A stretch of DNA of 64,000 bases, from contig NZ_JAYWTM010000020.1 of NCBI RefSeq assembly GCF_036016195.1, positions 1 to 64,000 on the forward strand. The letters run 5' to 3'. Shown here in pieces: positions 36,886 through 44,944 of this stretch. How positions within the stretch are numbered: position 1 is the stretch's first letter; every line of letters begins with the position of its first letter. Origin of the DNA: Brenneria populi. Lineage in GTDB: Bacteria > Pseudomonadota > Gammaproteobacteria > Enterobacterales > Enterobacteriaceae. The position numbers and the translations under genes were made by a program. Below the pieces are notes generated by a model. The model saw only the letters and a list, made by a program, of their open reading frames with translations, was not told where the DNA came from and searched no databases.

Positions 36886-38028
36886 TCACAAATCAGGAAT
36901 AAACCCTTCTTCCCTCAGTACCTTAATCACTCCACGTATCAAATACGAGTTAGAAAACTTCGCCGTATAAGTACGAGCTCCTTCTTCTACTGGCTGAAGC
37001 AGTCCCCGCTCAATCAGCTTACCAAGCTGATAAGTCACCTGCGTCGGTTTTAGATCAGGCAAAACAGCGCGTAGATCGCCCGCTTTTATCGTCCCCAGCT
37101 CAACAACGCGCTTCAGAACCTTCGATTCCAGCGGGTTTATCAGCCCCCTCTCCGATGAAAAATCGATAGCCGGATACAAGATCTTTTCGCTCAGAAAAGC
37201 GTGGTTTGTCAGTTGGTCGACTTTCTTCAGCTCAGAAGAGATCCCCGAAAGGACATATAAGCACCATTCCTCAAGCCCCTGTTCCGTTCCTTTATCGGCT
37301 AACGAAAGCATGGCGTAATAGCGTTCACGATCATTACAGAATACTGCTGTCGGATTGAGTACCCGCCCCCCAGCCTGAACATTAAAACCATACTTGATCA
37401 ATAACGCATAGGTCAGCAGTCTAACCGTTCTGCCATTACCGTTGCCAAATGGGTGTATCCAGCCAAAGCGGTGATGCGCCAACGCAATCTTCATCAAGTC
37501 ATATTTTGGTTTATCGGCACGGTTAATAAAGGCCGTCAGTTCTGCCATATAATCAGGGACACGGATGTGATCCGGCGGTAAATGGTCAGACTGAGCGATG
37601 CTGACGTTATGTTGTCGATAGGCACCGGGAGTTTTATCACCTTCCTGTTGCAATCCGACAACCGCCAGACTATGTAGCTCTCGGATAAAATACTCAGTTA
37701 TGTCATCACCATTATTTAGATGCTCATCGATGAATTCCATCGCGGCTTCAATATTGTTGATTTCTTTGAGCTGATCCGTTGAACTCTGCGTTCCTTCAAC
37801 CTTGCTTTCAACATAGTCGGCAAGCGTAGTGTGGTTTCCCTCAATTCTTGCGGAGCCCAAACTCTCCAGCATGTGGAAAACGGCTTTCAACTGCGCAAAC
37901 AGGATAGGGTGAACATCCGTTTCCAGCCTCAAATGCCGGAGTAACTCCAGTTCCGTCAGCGCATCGACTAAAGGGGAGTCAAATTTGGGGTTCAGAAGCG
38001 AGAGTTCAAAGTGATTAAATTGAGCCAT
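36886..38028 (-). CDS. Fic-family protein with N-terminal inhibitory helix and C-terminal winged helix
   Basis: 380 aa. Fic-N domain with the inhibitory motif S59-x3-E63-G64 (SARIEGNHT), so a self-inhibited class II Fic. The catalytic loop reads HPFGNGNGRTVR (192-203): His192 and the anion-binding glycines and Arg are kept, but the usual Asp/Glu is Asn196. The C-terminal part (about 300-380) looks like a winged helix (KPTQVTYQLGKLIERGLL). Typically such proteins AMPylate protein targets. It converges with hsdM; a role in phage defence or regulation is possible but not shown. Confidence 0.88.
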   Translation of the reverse strand: MAQFNHFELSLLNPKFDSPLVDALTELELLRHLRLETDVHPILFAQLKAVFHMLESLGSARIEGNHTTLADYVESKVEGTQSSTDQLKEINNIEAAMEFIDEHLNNGDDITEYFIRELHSLAVVGLQQEGDKTPGAYRQHNVSIAQSDHLPPDHIRVPDYMAELTAFINRADKPKYDLMKIALAHHRFGWIHPFGNGNGRTVRLLTYALLIKYGFNVQAGGRVLNPTAVFCNDRERYYAMLSLADKGTEQGLEEWCLYVLSGISSELKKVDQLTNHAFLSEKILYPAIDFSSERGLINPLESKVLKRVVELGTIKAGDLRAVLPDLKPTQVTYQLGKLIERGLLQPVEEGARTYTAKFSNSYLIRGVIKVLREEGFIPDL

Positions 38029-38370
38029 GATATGTAGTTATCTCAAACTGAGCATGAGGATATCTCAAAACCATAGCAAAAATAACAATATAATCCAGTA
38101 ATTATGAATTACTCCGCTTATGATTATCTCAAAAACAAAAATCTAATATATCAAATCTAAGTTTAAAAGATGTTCAACGCAGAGAGGAACAGGCCGTTGT
38201 CTGTATGGGTGATGAAACCAAGTTTTTAGTACCGTTAGCCACTAAAACACCGATTCCTCGTGACAACCATCACAAAAACAAAGCGATTTTTTATGGGGGC
38301 CTTAGTGGGGGCACTGCTTGGTCGTTTTTCCAACAAAACCAATAAAAAACAGCATATTAATCGTGGATAT
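38029..38370. other. Right end of the island
   Basis: AT-rich, about 340 bp with no credible gene. It presumably holds the fic promoter near its left end. A GGGGGC-CTTAGT-GGGGGC element at 38295-38312 mirrors the candidate integrase arm site at the left end. Confidence 0.5.
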
Positions 38371-38389
38371 GATTCCGAGTCCGGCACCA
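38371..38389 (+). repeat. attR: imperfect copy of the tRNA-Phe 3' end
   Basis: GATTCCGAGTCCGGCACCA, identical to the tRNA 3' end at 25085-25104 except for one missing G. Same orientation, 13.3 kb apart, with the integrase just inside the left copy: the right boundary of the island. Confidence 0.8.
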
Positions 38390-38549
38390 CTATTCTTTTT
38401 TTATGCCTTCCTATGAATTCCTATGTTGTTGAAATTAAACAGGTTGTGGTAAAAAGTCTTTCTGATACGTTTTGATTTATCCCTTCGTATCCGGAGAATT
38501 TGGGGTCAGATTGCGGGTCATTCAGTTCGACAACTGGAGTGACCCTCGC

Positions 38550-38747
38550 ATGTTAACTGACAGCAAAATCCGCGCAGCCAAACCTCTCGCAAAATCCTAC
38601 AAACTTACCGACTCGCAAGGCTTGTACCTGACGGTATCCGCCAGTGGCGCCAAGTTATGGTATTTCCGCTATCGCTTCGGCGGTAAGGAAAACCGTCTGG
38701 CCTTTGGCCCCTCCCTCCAAAAGCATCAGGAAAGTGAAGCAGAGTAG
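38550..38747 (+). pseudogene. Truncated P4-family integrase (second element)
   Basis: Starts MLTDSKIRAAKPLAKSYKL and keeps only the arm-binding domain to FGGKENRLAFGP, then the frame passes into unrelated sequence and stops. It is clearly a paralogue of the intact integrase (LTDTAIRNAKPLDKPYKL ... FGGKEKKLAFG). Its place immediately right of an attachment-site copy shows that an older element had used the same tRNA site and lost its integrase by deletion. Confidence 0.85.
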
Positions 38748-38750
38748 AGA

Positions 38751-38791
38751 ATGACCTTAACCGCAACACAGTCTGGCAGTTTGCAAAAGTA
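38751..38791 (+). repeat. Repeat shared with the intact island (copy 2)
   Basis: ATGACCTTAACCG ... GTCTGGCAGTTTGCAAAAGTA, matching 28190-28234. Here it lies directly after the integrase deletion point, so it may mark the deletion junction. A frame without a clear start codon continues through it to 38928 (ending CTLIYPATNSYLCD), perhaps the tail of a lost gene. Confidence 0.5.
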
Positions 38792-38925
38792 TATGTGAAT
38801 GATACGCCACGCGATAAATGCGGCACATCAACTATTCCGCTGTTCGATAAAGATCCTTGCGACACTGATGACAATAATGAACTCTGTACCCTGATATACC
38901 CCGCCACAAATAGCTATCTATGCGA

Positions 38926-39090
38926 TTAGAACCACAGTAATAGCAACGAGTCCCCGTATTTTTTTGTCTGAGGATAAATTATCCAATATTTTTCCAATTC
39001 CAGATAATTTTGACGCCACTCCCTATCATCAACCCGGATAAGAAAATACCAAAATAGCCACAAAGGTCCCCAGAATGGATAATTAATCAT
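38926..39090 (-). CDS. Small hypothetical membrane-like protein
   Basis: 54 aa from the ATG at 39090, which overlaps the stop of the upstream small gene (ATGATTAA). Aromatic and hydrophobic N-terminal half (PFWGPLWLFWYFLI) then a charged segment. AT-rich, no family recognised. The coupling to the neighbouring gene with a strong ribosome site is the main support. Confidence 0.35.
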   Translation of the reverse strand: MINYPFWGPLWLFWYFLIRVDDREWRQNYLELEKYWIIYPQTKKYGDSLLLLWF

Positions 39091-39229
39091 TTTTTTCAAC
39101 AGTCTGTAAAGAAGTAAAGTCATTAACAAACTGTTTTAGCAATCGTTCCAGTTCCACACGTTCATCTTCCTGCCAATTCAGATGAATGAATTCCCCCATT
39201 AGAGTCATTATTAACAATGAATTACTCAT
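39083..39229 (-). CDS. Small hypothetical protein
   Basis: 48 aa, preceded by AGGGGA seven bases before the ATG, a strong ribosome site. The centre is helical and amphipathic (EDERVELERLLKQFVNDF). No family recognised. An overlapping 57-codon frame on the plus strand (39186-39359) is a competing reading. Confidence 0.4.
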   Translation of the reverse strand: MSNSLLIMTLMGEFIHLNWQEDERVELERLLKQFVNDFTSLQTVEKND

Positions 39230-39578
39230 ACTCGGTCCCCTGATGGAAACCTGTCTAGGCGATATGATTAATAGCCTTGTACTCAGTAAAGACCACTATC
39301 CCCAAAATACCATTGAAAATGTCACTGATTTGAAAAATGTAAAACTCCGCGGATAAATGTATTCACATGTGGCAATTACTGGAACAGGTAATCAATCCGG
39401 GCTAGCTAAAGTAGAGCGCTAATACGCAAAGTTATTTAGAATTTATGCTCAGCTATTTTTGCAATAATATCCACTATCAATTGCGCGTTGTTTTTTTGGT
39501 AATTAGTAATTATGACAGAATCGCGTAGTAATTCCCGAATTACTACATGCTAACTCACAATTATAATGGTGACTTCAT
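39230..39578. other. AT-rich region
   Basis: No gene beyond a short plus-strand frame ending at 39359. Probably remnant sequence of the second element. Confidence 0.4.
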
Positions 39579-40250
39579 TTAATGAAGTTTCTTATTAATT
39601 AAAATCAGGGCATTTATATCCCCATCAAGAATAAATCTCATTGCTTTATTTATACTTTCAATTGGCCAATCCCACCATAAAACATCTTCTAATATTTCAA
39701 TTGTTTTTTCATCAAAACGCTTTCGGATTACACGAGCGGGATTTCCCGCCGCAATTGCATACGGCGGTATGTCCCGTGTAACGACTGACTTCGCACCAAT
39801 AACAGCGCCATCGCCAATAGTAACACCAGAAAGAATGGTAGCGCCATAGCCTATCCATACATCATTCCCAACATTAATATCCCCTCTTAAGGGAAGGTCG
39901 ACAGGAATATCTAAAGATATTCCATTTAAGTACATATCAAACTCTTCCCATCCCTCCTTGAACATTTGAAATGGATAAGTACTGAACCCTTTCATATTGT
40001 GATTACCACCATTCATAATGAATCTAATATCACGGGCTAAAGAGCAAAACTTACCAATTATCAGACGATCTCCAATGAACGAATAGTGATGAAGTATATG
40101 GCGGTCTACATAACCTTCCGGCCCCAACGGATCATTGCAATACGTATAGTCGCCCACAATAATATTTTTTGTTTTTATTACATTTTTTAAAAATAATATT
40201 TCTGGGAAGTTAGGAATAGGATGCATGACATCTGGCGATGGCCCTTTCAT
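39579..40250 (-). CDS. CatB/Vat-family acetyltransferase (xenobiotic acetyltransferase)
   Basis: 223 aa. Left-handed beta-helix enzyme with hexapeptide repeats (INVGNDVWIGYGATILSGV, TIGDGAVIGAKSVV) and the catalytic His loop NGGNHNMKGFSTYPF, then AIAAGNPARVIRKRF. Relatives O-acetylate streptogramins or chloramphenicol, others modify sugars; the substrate here is unknown. GGAG lies 8 bp before the ATG. It is strongly AT-rich compared with the backbone, indicating transfer. Confidence 0.85.
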   Translation of the reverse strand: MKGPSPDVMHPIPNFPEILFLKNVIKTKNIIVGDYTYCNDPLGPEGYVDRHILHHYSFIGDRLIIGKFCSLARDIRFIMNGGNHNMKGFSTYPFQMFKEGWEEFDMYLNGISLDIPVDLPLRGDINVGNDVWIGYGATILSGVTIGDGAVIGAKSVVTRDIPPYAIAAGNPARVIRKRFDEKTIEILEDVLWWDWPIESINKAMRFILDGDINALILINKKLH

Positions 40251-40726
40251 AAGAATACTCCTTCAGTATTAAAACACATTTTATGTTTACGATTCATAGC
40301 CATTGAATTAAAGCTAGCAGCCAATGCTTACTCTCGCAACCTCAGGCAAACGCTAATATTCTATCCGAATGATATTGCAAAGAAAAAATGGGCATAGCCT
40401 TACCGAGATCCGTTTCAACGTAGCCCGACCGCCCACCTGGTGCGATTACAGGTCGATAACAGCGTATTCATTATTCATGGGTAGGATCCCTCATAAGCAC
40501 CGGATTTACGTTTTCTACATCGTGCCAGATCCGCAGAAAAGCGGGCTATCGAATCGCTGTTCAATAGCGTCACGTCATCGTAAATCATCAGTACACCCTG
40601 CGAGAAGCGCGGTATCGTCATGTTTTTCGGGTTTATACATTTGACGGCTTGAGTTGAATCTTGGCTAATTGCTGAACAACTATGCGGAATATATACTCAC
40701 AGTATGCGTAAGCGAGGAGCACTATT
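40251..40726. other. Intergenic region before ccdAB
   Basis: About 475 bp with no credible gene; a 91-codon plus-strand frame (40369-40644) shows no recognisable domain and no ribosome site. The ccdAB promoter should be in the last 100 bp, where a TATATA stretch lies near 40692. Confidence 0.4.
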
Positions 40727-40945
40727 ATGAAACACCGCATTAGCGTTACCGTGGACAAAGACAATTATCAGGTTCTAAGTGCTGCCGGAATCAATATTTC
40801 TGGACTGGTGAACGATGTCATCGGCAAAGAAGCCCGTCTCATAAAGGCTGAAGCGTGGAAGAAGGAAAATCGCGAAGGGATAGAAGACGTCGCCAGATTC
40901 ATCGCACAGCATGGCTCCTTTGCTGATGAAAACAGGAATTGGTGA
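40727..40945 (+). CDS. ccdA: CcdA-type antitoxin
   Basis: 72 aa, the same length as the F-plasmid protein. N-terminal ribbon-helix-helix DNA-binding domain (MKHRISVTVDKDNYQVL) and flexible toxin-wrapping C-terminus (GIEDVARFIAQHGSFADENRNW). It neutralises CcdB and represses the operon. GAGGAG precedes the ATG. Two bases separate it from ccdB. Confidence 0.93.
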   Translation: MKHRISVTVDKDNYQVLSAAGINISGLVNDVIGKEARLIKAEAWKKENREGIEDVARFIAQHGSFADENRNW

Positions 40946-40947
40946 CC

Positions 40948-41253
40948 ATGCAATTCATGGTTTATCAATACAAACGCGCCAGCCACTACAAAATGCTTGT
41001 CGATGTGCAGAGTGATATTGTCGAGACGCCAAAACGACGGATGGTCATTCCACTTATCGAATCGCATCACCAGTCTGAAAAAGTGAATAAGACACTTTTC
41101 CCCCAGCTCCGCCTCGACGGCGAAGATTATCGGCTGATGACCACTGAACTATCGAGCGTTTCCGTTGAAGTCATTGGCGAAGCTATCGCGGATCTTGGCA
41201 AGTACGCGGATGAGATCAAGGATGCTATCAATCTTATGTTTTGGAGGATTTAA
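40948..41253 (+). CDS. ccdB: CcdB-type gyrase toxin, altered C-terminus
   Basis: 101 aa from ATG 40948 (MQFMVYQYKRASHYKMLVDVQSDI), same length as F CcdB. The family fold is clear (PKRRMVIPLIES, LMTTELSSVSVEVIGE). In F CcdB the last residues Trp99-Gly100-Ile101 are needed to poison DNA gyrase; here they read W-R-I, with Gly100 replaced by Arg (AGG). The toxin may be inactive, while the antitoxin is intact. Confidence 0.93.
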   Translation: MQFMVYQYKRASHYKMLVDVQSDIVETPKRRMVIPLIESHHQSEKVNKTLFPQLRLDGEDYRLMTTELSSVSVEVIGEAIADLGKYADEIKDAINLMFWRI

Positions 41254-41499
41254 TAAGGGTTAAAAGCGTTCAAATCACGTTTTAAGCACAGCGTTTCTCT
41301 TCCGCAACTAGATACCTAAATACCTCTAAAAGGCAATAGTCCGGTTTATCGAGATACTTACACTACCGTTGCGCCGGCACGCGCGCAAGGTTATCGCCGA
41401 ACGGCCGGCCCTTTGCGTCAAATCAATACCTTATTGCCATCCGCGGCCTAAACTCTCCATCTTAATTCAACCTGTTGGGCTAGCGGCGCCGAAAGGAAA

Positions 41500-42441
41500 A
41501 TGACCATAAAAGCGATATTATTTAGCCTATCGTTGGCGTTTTTCGCCGTTCTTACCTTTGCTAAAAGTCCTGCGGCGCAAAGCAGCGTATCCATCCAAGC
41601 GGATGGAACGAGAGCCGTAGCCGAACTCCCCGTTGATAACATTCCAAGCGAGAAAAGCATGTTCGATATTGGACAGACCGTAACCGTAGATAATACAGCG
41701 CTATTTGTGTCGGAAGCCGGCAAGGCGGATGGCGAACCGATCGTTCTGCTTCACGGCGGGTTGGGAAGCCGAAACGATTTCCTGCCGCTGGCGAAATATC
41801 TGGCGGCCGATTACCGCCTGATCGCCATCGACAGCCGGGGGCATGGGCGCTCGGAGTTGGGAGACGCCCCCCTCACCTATCATCGGCTTGAGCAGGACGT
41901 CTCCGCTGTTCTGACCGCGCTTGGGCTGACCGGCGCCGGGATTATCGGCCATAGCGACGGAGGCATCGTGGCGCTGCGCCTCGCCGCGTCCGGCAGCGTC
42001 AAGCCTCGTTTCGTCGTCGCCGTCGGCGCCCACTGGCAGCTGTCGGCCGATGATCCGACGCGCGGAATCTACCAGGGCGTCACCGAGAACGCATGGCGAG
42101 AGATGTTTGCGCAGCAGATCCGGCAATATGAGGCTGAAAACCCCAAACCCGATTTTGCCGCGCTGTTTGCCGCAACCACCGCCATGTGGCTCGGCAACGA
42201 TGACGACGCCTATCCGGGCGCGTCGGTAAGGTCGATCGCCTGCCCGCTGCTGGTTGTCCGCGGCGATGACGATTTTCTGGTCTCCCGCAGTCAGGCTTTC
42301 GACCTGGCCGAACAGGTTACGGGCGCGCGCCTGCTGAATTTGCCTTTTGCTTCGCATACCCTTCTGGAAGAGAGCCCGGAGGCCGTTCTTCCCGCATTCA
42401 AGGCATTCCTGGCCGGTTTACCCCCCACGCCCCAGAGATAG
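41500..42441 (+). CDS. Exported alpha/beta hydrolase
   Basis: 313 aa with a signal peptide (AILFSLSLAFFAVLTFAKS). Alpha/beta-hydrolase fold: oxyanion motif LLHGGLGSRNDF, nucleophile Ser in IIGHSDGGIVA, Asp in VRGDDDFLV and His in FASHTLLEE complete a triad. A GAAAGGAAA ribosome site precedes the ATG. Substrate unknown. It has its own position between ccdAB and the catabolic operon, in GC-rich sequence. Confidence 0.82.
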   Translation: MTIKAILFSLSLAFFAVLTFAKSPAAQSSVSIQADGTRAVAELPVDNIPSEKSMFDIGQTVTVDNTALFVSEAGKADGEPIVLLHGGLGSRNDFLPLAKYLAADYRLIAIDSRGHGRSELGDAPLTYHRLEQDVSAVLTALGLTGAGIIGHSDGGIVALRLAASGSVKPRFVVAVGAHWQLSADDPTRGIYQGVTENAWREMFAQQIRQYEAENPKPDFAALFAATTAMWLGNDDDAYPGASVRSIACPLLVVRGDDDFLVSRSQAFDLAEQVTGARLLNLPFASHTLLEESPEAVLPAFKAFLAGLPPTPQR

Positions 42442-42520
42442 TTTTCAACCCGCGTAACACAGGCGCGATAAAATCGGAACGCATAACGTTATCCCGATAC
42501 CGCGCCTGTCACTCAATATC

Positions 42521-42533
42521 GTGAGACGCTCAC
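42521..42533. promoter_or_regulatory. Candidate operator 1 of the GntR regulator
   Basis: GTGAG-ACG-CTCAC, a perfect inverted repeat preceded by ACTCAATATC. A second GTGAG-N3-CTCAC lies at 42688-42700. Confidence 0.55.
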
Positions 42534-42687
42534 AATACGAGCGGGAAAAATTTTCCTGAATATCGCCGACATAGCCGCTGAGCAGCCCAGTTGATGCTCA
42601 GAGATAAATTACATTGCTGTTTTAATTATTAGTTTCATCTCCGGCATTACGACAGAATGCGCTCATTAAGGTACTCAATGTGACGCA

Positions 42688-42700
42688 GTGAGCTGCTCAC
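42688..42700. promoter_or_regulatory. Candidate operator 2 of the GntR regulator
   Basis: GTGAG-CTG-CTCAC, 23 bp before the regulator start codon, so it could block transcription or early translation. Same half-sites and spacing as the element at 42521-42533. Confidence 0.55.
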
Positions 42701-42723
42701 AGTAATAGACTGAGAGGACCGGG

Positions 42724-43422
42724 ATGGGCGATTTCTTATCTTTAAGCGACCAGGCTTATCACGCCATCCGTCGCGATATTCTGACCTGCCGACTGTTGCC
42801 GGGATCGCTGGTGACGGAATCCGAACTGATGGATCGCTACCAGTCAGGGAAAAACTCCATACGGCTGGCGCTGACGCGCCTAAGTCATGAACGGCTGACG
42901 ATCTCACGCCCGCGCAAGGGCTACCGCATCGCGCCGGTGACGATACAGGACGTGGAAGAGATTTTCACGGTACGCGCGGCGCTGGAGCCGCTGGCGGCGC
43001 GGCTGGCCGTCGGCAAAGTGGATGTCGCGCAGTTGAAAGTCCTTGAAGCCCAGTGCCGGGTGGAAGTGGCAGCCCCGCTGTCCACGCGCATCGATGTCTT
43101 TATGAACGCCAATAAACGTTTCCATTTAACCATCGCGCAGGCCACCGGCAACACGCATTTAATTCGCTCCCTGTCCGGATTAATGGATGAAATGGCGCGG
43201 CTGGTGGCGCTGGGATTTAATGTGCAACGCATTAAACCGGAGATAAAGCATGACCATAACGCCATGATCGATGCGTTTATCGAAGGGGATGCGAAACGGG
43301 TGGAATTTATTGCCCGCCGTCATATTGAAACCTTCCAGGCGATGACGCTGGAAAAAATCTACGCCACCCTGAGTAAAGAGGGCGCGTTGCTACCGGTATT
43401 GCCGCAGGAGATATTCGAATGA
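42724..43422 (+). CDS. GntR-family (FCD) transcriptional regulator
   Basis: 232 aa. Winged helix (LSDQAYHAIRRDILTCRLLPGSLVTESEL ... IRLALTRLSHERL) and an all-helical FCD ligand domain (from about residue 85) with the metal-binding His pattern (KRFHLTIAQATGNTHL, KHDHNAMIDAF, ARRHIETF). FadR-like regulators of this kind respond to small organic acids. It is the first gene of the operon and its stop overlaps the ABC ATPase start (ATGA), so it is likely autoregulatory and senses the pathway substrate. Confidence 0.9.
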   Translation: MGDFLSLSDQAYHAIRRDILTCRLLPGSLVTESELMDRYQSGKNSIRLALTRLSHERLTISRPRKGYRIAPVTIQDVEEIFTVRAALEPLAARLAVGKVDVAQLKVLEAQCRVEVAAPLSTRIDVFMNANKRFHLTIAQATGNTHLIRSLSGLMDEMARLVALGFNVQRIKPEIKHDHNAMIDAFIEGDAKRVEFIARRHIETFQAMTLEKIYATLSKEGALLPVLPQEIFE

Positions 43423-44153
43423 GCGTCTCCATTGAATTACGCGGCGTCAGTAAATCCTTTGCCAGCCAGAACGTACTGGACAACGTCTCTCTAACGATCC
43501 GTCAGGGGGAAATAGTGGCGCTGCTGGGCGTCTCCGGCGGCGGTAAAAGCACCCTGCTGAACCTGATTTCGGGGCTGTTGTCCGCGGACAGCGGCGACAT
43601 TGCCATTCAGGGCATTCCGACAAAACAATTTCAGCACTGGCGACGCATCGCCTACCTGTTTCAGGAAGACCGCCTGCTGCCGTGGCGATCCGTCGAACAG
43701 AACGTGCATTTCGGTCTGGAAAACAGCGCGCTGGATAAGCAGGAACGCCGGCGGCGGGCGGCCGACGCCCTGGAGCTGGTCGGCCTCTCCGCCTTCGCCC
43801 GGCACTGGCCGCACCAGCTATCCGGCGGGATGCGCAGCCGCGTGGCGCTGGCGCGCAGCCTGGTGGTACAGCCGCAAATATTACTGATGGACGAACCCTT
43901 CTCACGTCTCGATCCGCAAACCCGCAGCGCCATGCACGACGAACTGCTGCGTATTCAGCGACTGACGGGAATGACGGTGGTACTGGTGACGCACGACGTG
44001 GAAGAGGCGGTGATTCTGGCTGACCGGGTCGTGGTGCTGAAACCCCATCCGGGGCGCATCCATCTGGAAACCGCGCTGGTTCTGCCGCGCCCGCGTATCG
44101 CCACCGTTCCCGAAGTGAATGAACAGATTCGTCTGTTACGCCTTGAGGTATGA
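43419..44153 (+). CDS. ABC transporter ATP-binding protein (nitrate/sulfonate/taurine type)
   Basis: 244 aa. Walker A GVSGGGKSTLL, Q-loop YLFQEDRLLPW, signature LSGGMRSRVALARSL, Walker B ILLMDEPFSRLD and switch His in VLVTHDVEEAV. SsuB/TauB subfamily. It energises the importer formed with the two following genes. Confidence 0.94.
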   Translation: MSVSIELRGVSKSFASQNVLDNVSLTIRQGEIVALLGVSGGGKSTLLNLISGLLSADSGDIAIQGIPTKQFQHWRRIAYLFQEDRLLPWRSVEQNVHFGLENSALDKQERRRRAADALELVGLSAFARHWPHQLSGGMRSRVALARSLVVQPQILLMDEPFSRLDPQTRSAMHDELLRIQRLTGMTVVLVTHDVEEAVILADRVVVLKPHPGRIHLETALVLPRPRIATVPEVNEQIRLLRLEV

Positions 44154-44154
44154 G

Positions 44155-44922
44155 ATGAAACTCTTTTCACGCACCCTCAGCCTACTCCTGCAACGGCTGG
44201 TTTTACTGGCGATTTTCCTGATTGCCTGGTGGCAGGGGGCGCAGCATCTTCCGGCGTTTGTCTTACCCGGCCCCGCCGCCACCTGGCAGGCGCTGCTGGG
44301 CCTGTGGCGGGGTGAAACGCTGATGCACGACATCGGCGTTACCTTCAGGCGCGTGGCATCGGGCTTTGTGCTGGCGGCGCTGACGGGCACCGCATTCGGT
44401 CTGGCGCTGGGGGCCAGCCGGCGGGTGGCGCGTTTTTGCGAACCGCTTCTGGCGGTATTTAACAGCGTGTCGTCGGCGATCTGGGCCATCTTCGCCATTA
44501 TCTGGTTCGGTATTTCTGATGCCACTACCATCTTTGTGGTGTTTATGACGGCCATGCCGCTCATCCTCACCAACGTCTGGCAGGGCGCGCAAAACGTGGA
44601 CGCGCAATTTGTCGAACTGGCGCGCAGTTTTCGCATGAGCCGCTGGCAGACGCTAGGAAAAATCTATCTGCCCACCATTCTGCCGTACTTCTTTTCCGGC
44701 GCGCGCCTGGCCTTTGGTTTCGGCTGGCGGGTGTCGCTGGTGGCCGAAACGCTGGGGTCGTCCGATGGCATTGGCTATCGCCTGCGCCAGGCCGGCGATC
44801 TGGTGCAGACCAACCAGGTGTTCGCCTGGACACTGCTGCTCGTCTCACTGATGTTGCTGCTGGAAGGCGGCCTGCTGAAACCGCTGGAACGCCACCTGTT
44901 CCGCTGGAAAAAACGTTCATAA
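44155..44922 (+). CDS. ABC transporter permease
   Basis: 255 aa from ATG 44155 (MKLFSRTLSLLLQRL). About six membrane helices with the EAA-type loop (ARSFRMSRWQTLGKIYLPTILPYF). SsuC/TauC family. One base separates it from the ATPase stop. Confidence 0.93.
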   Translation: MKLFSRTLSLLLQRLVLLAIFLIAWWQGAQHLPAFVLPGPAATWQALLGLWRGETLMHDIGVTFRRVASGFVLAALTGTAFGLALGASRRVARFCEPLLAVFNSVSSAIWAIFAIIWFGISDATTIFVVFMTAMPLILTNVWQGAQNVDAQFVELARSFRMSRWQTLGKIYLPTILPYFFSGARLAFGFGWRVSLVAETLGSSDGIGYRLRQAGDLVQTNQVFAWTLLLVSLMLLLEGGLLKPLERHLFRWKKRS

Positions 44923-44944
44923 CTTATGCACTCGGGGGAATCAC

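Noticed and set aside
38260..38475. 71-codon frame across the right attachment site
   Set aside because: It is interrupted in meaning by the tRNA-derived repeat and the arm-like element; not a likely gene.
39186..39359. 57-codon plus-strand frame ending in DLKNVKLRG
   Set aside because: It overlaps the minus-strand small gene that has the better ribosome site; kept only as an alternative.
40369..40644. 91-codon frame upstream of ccdA
   Set aside because: No ribosome site or domain; listed only as part of the intergenic region.
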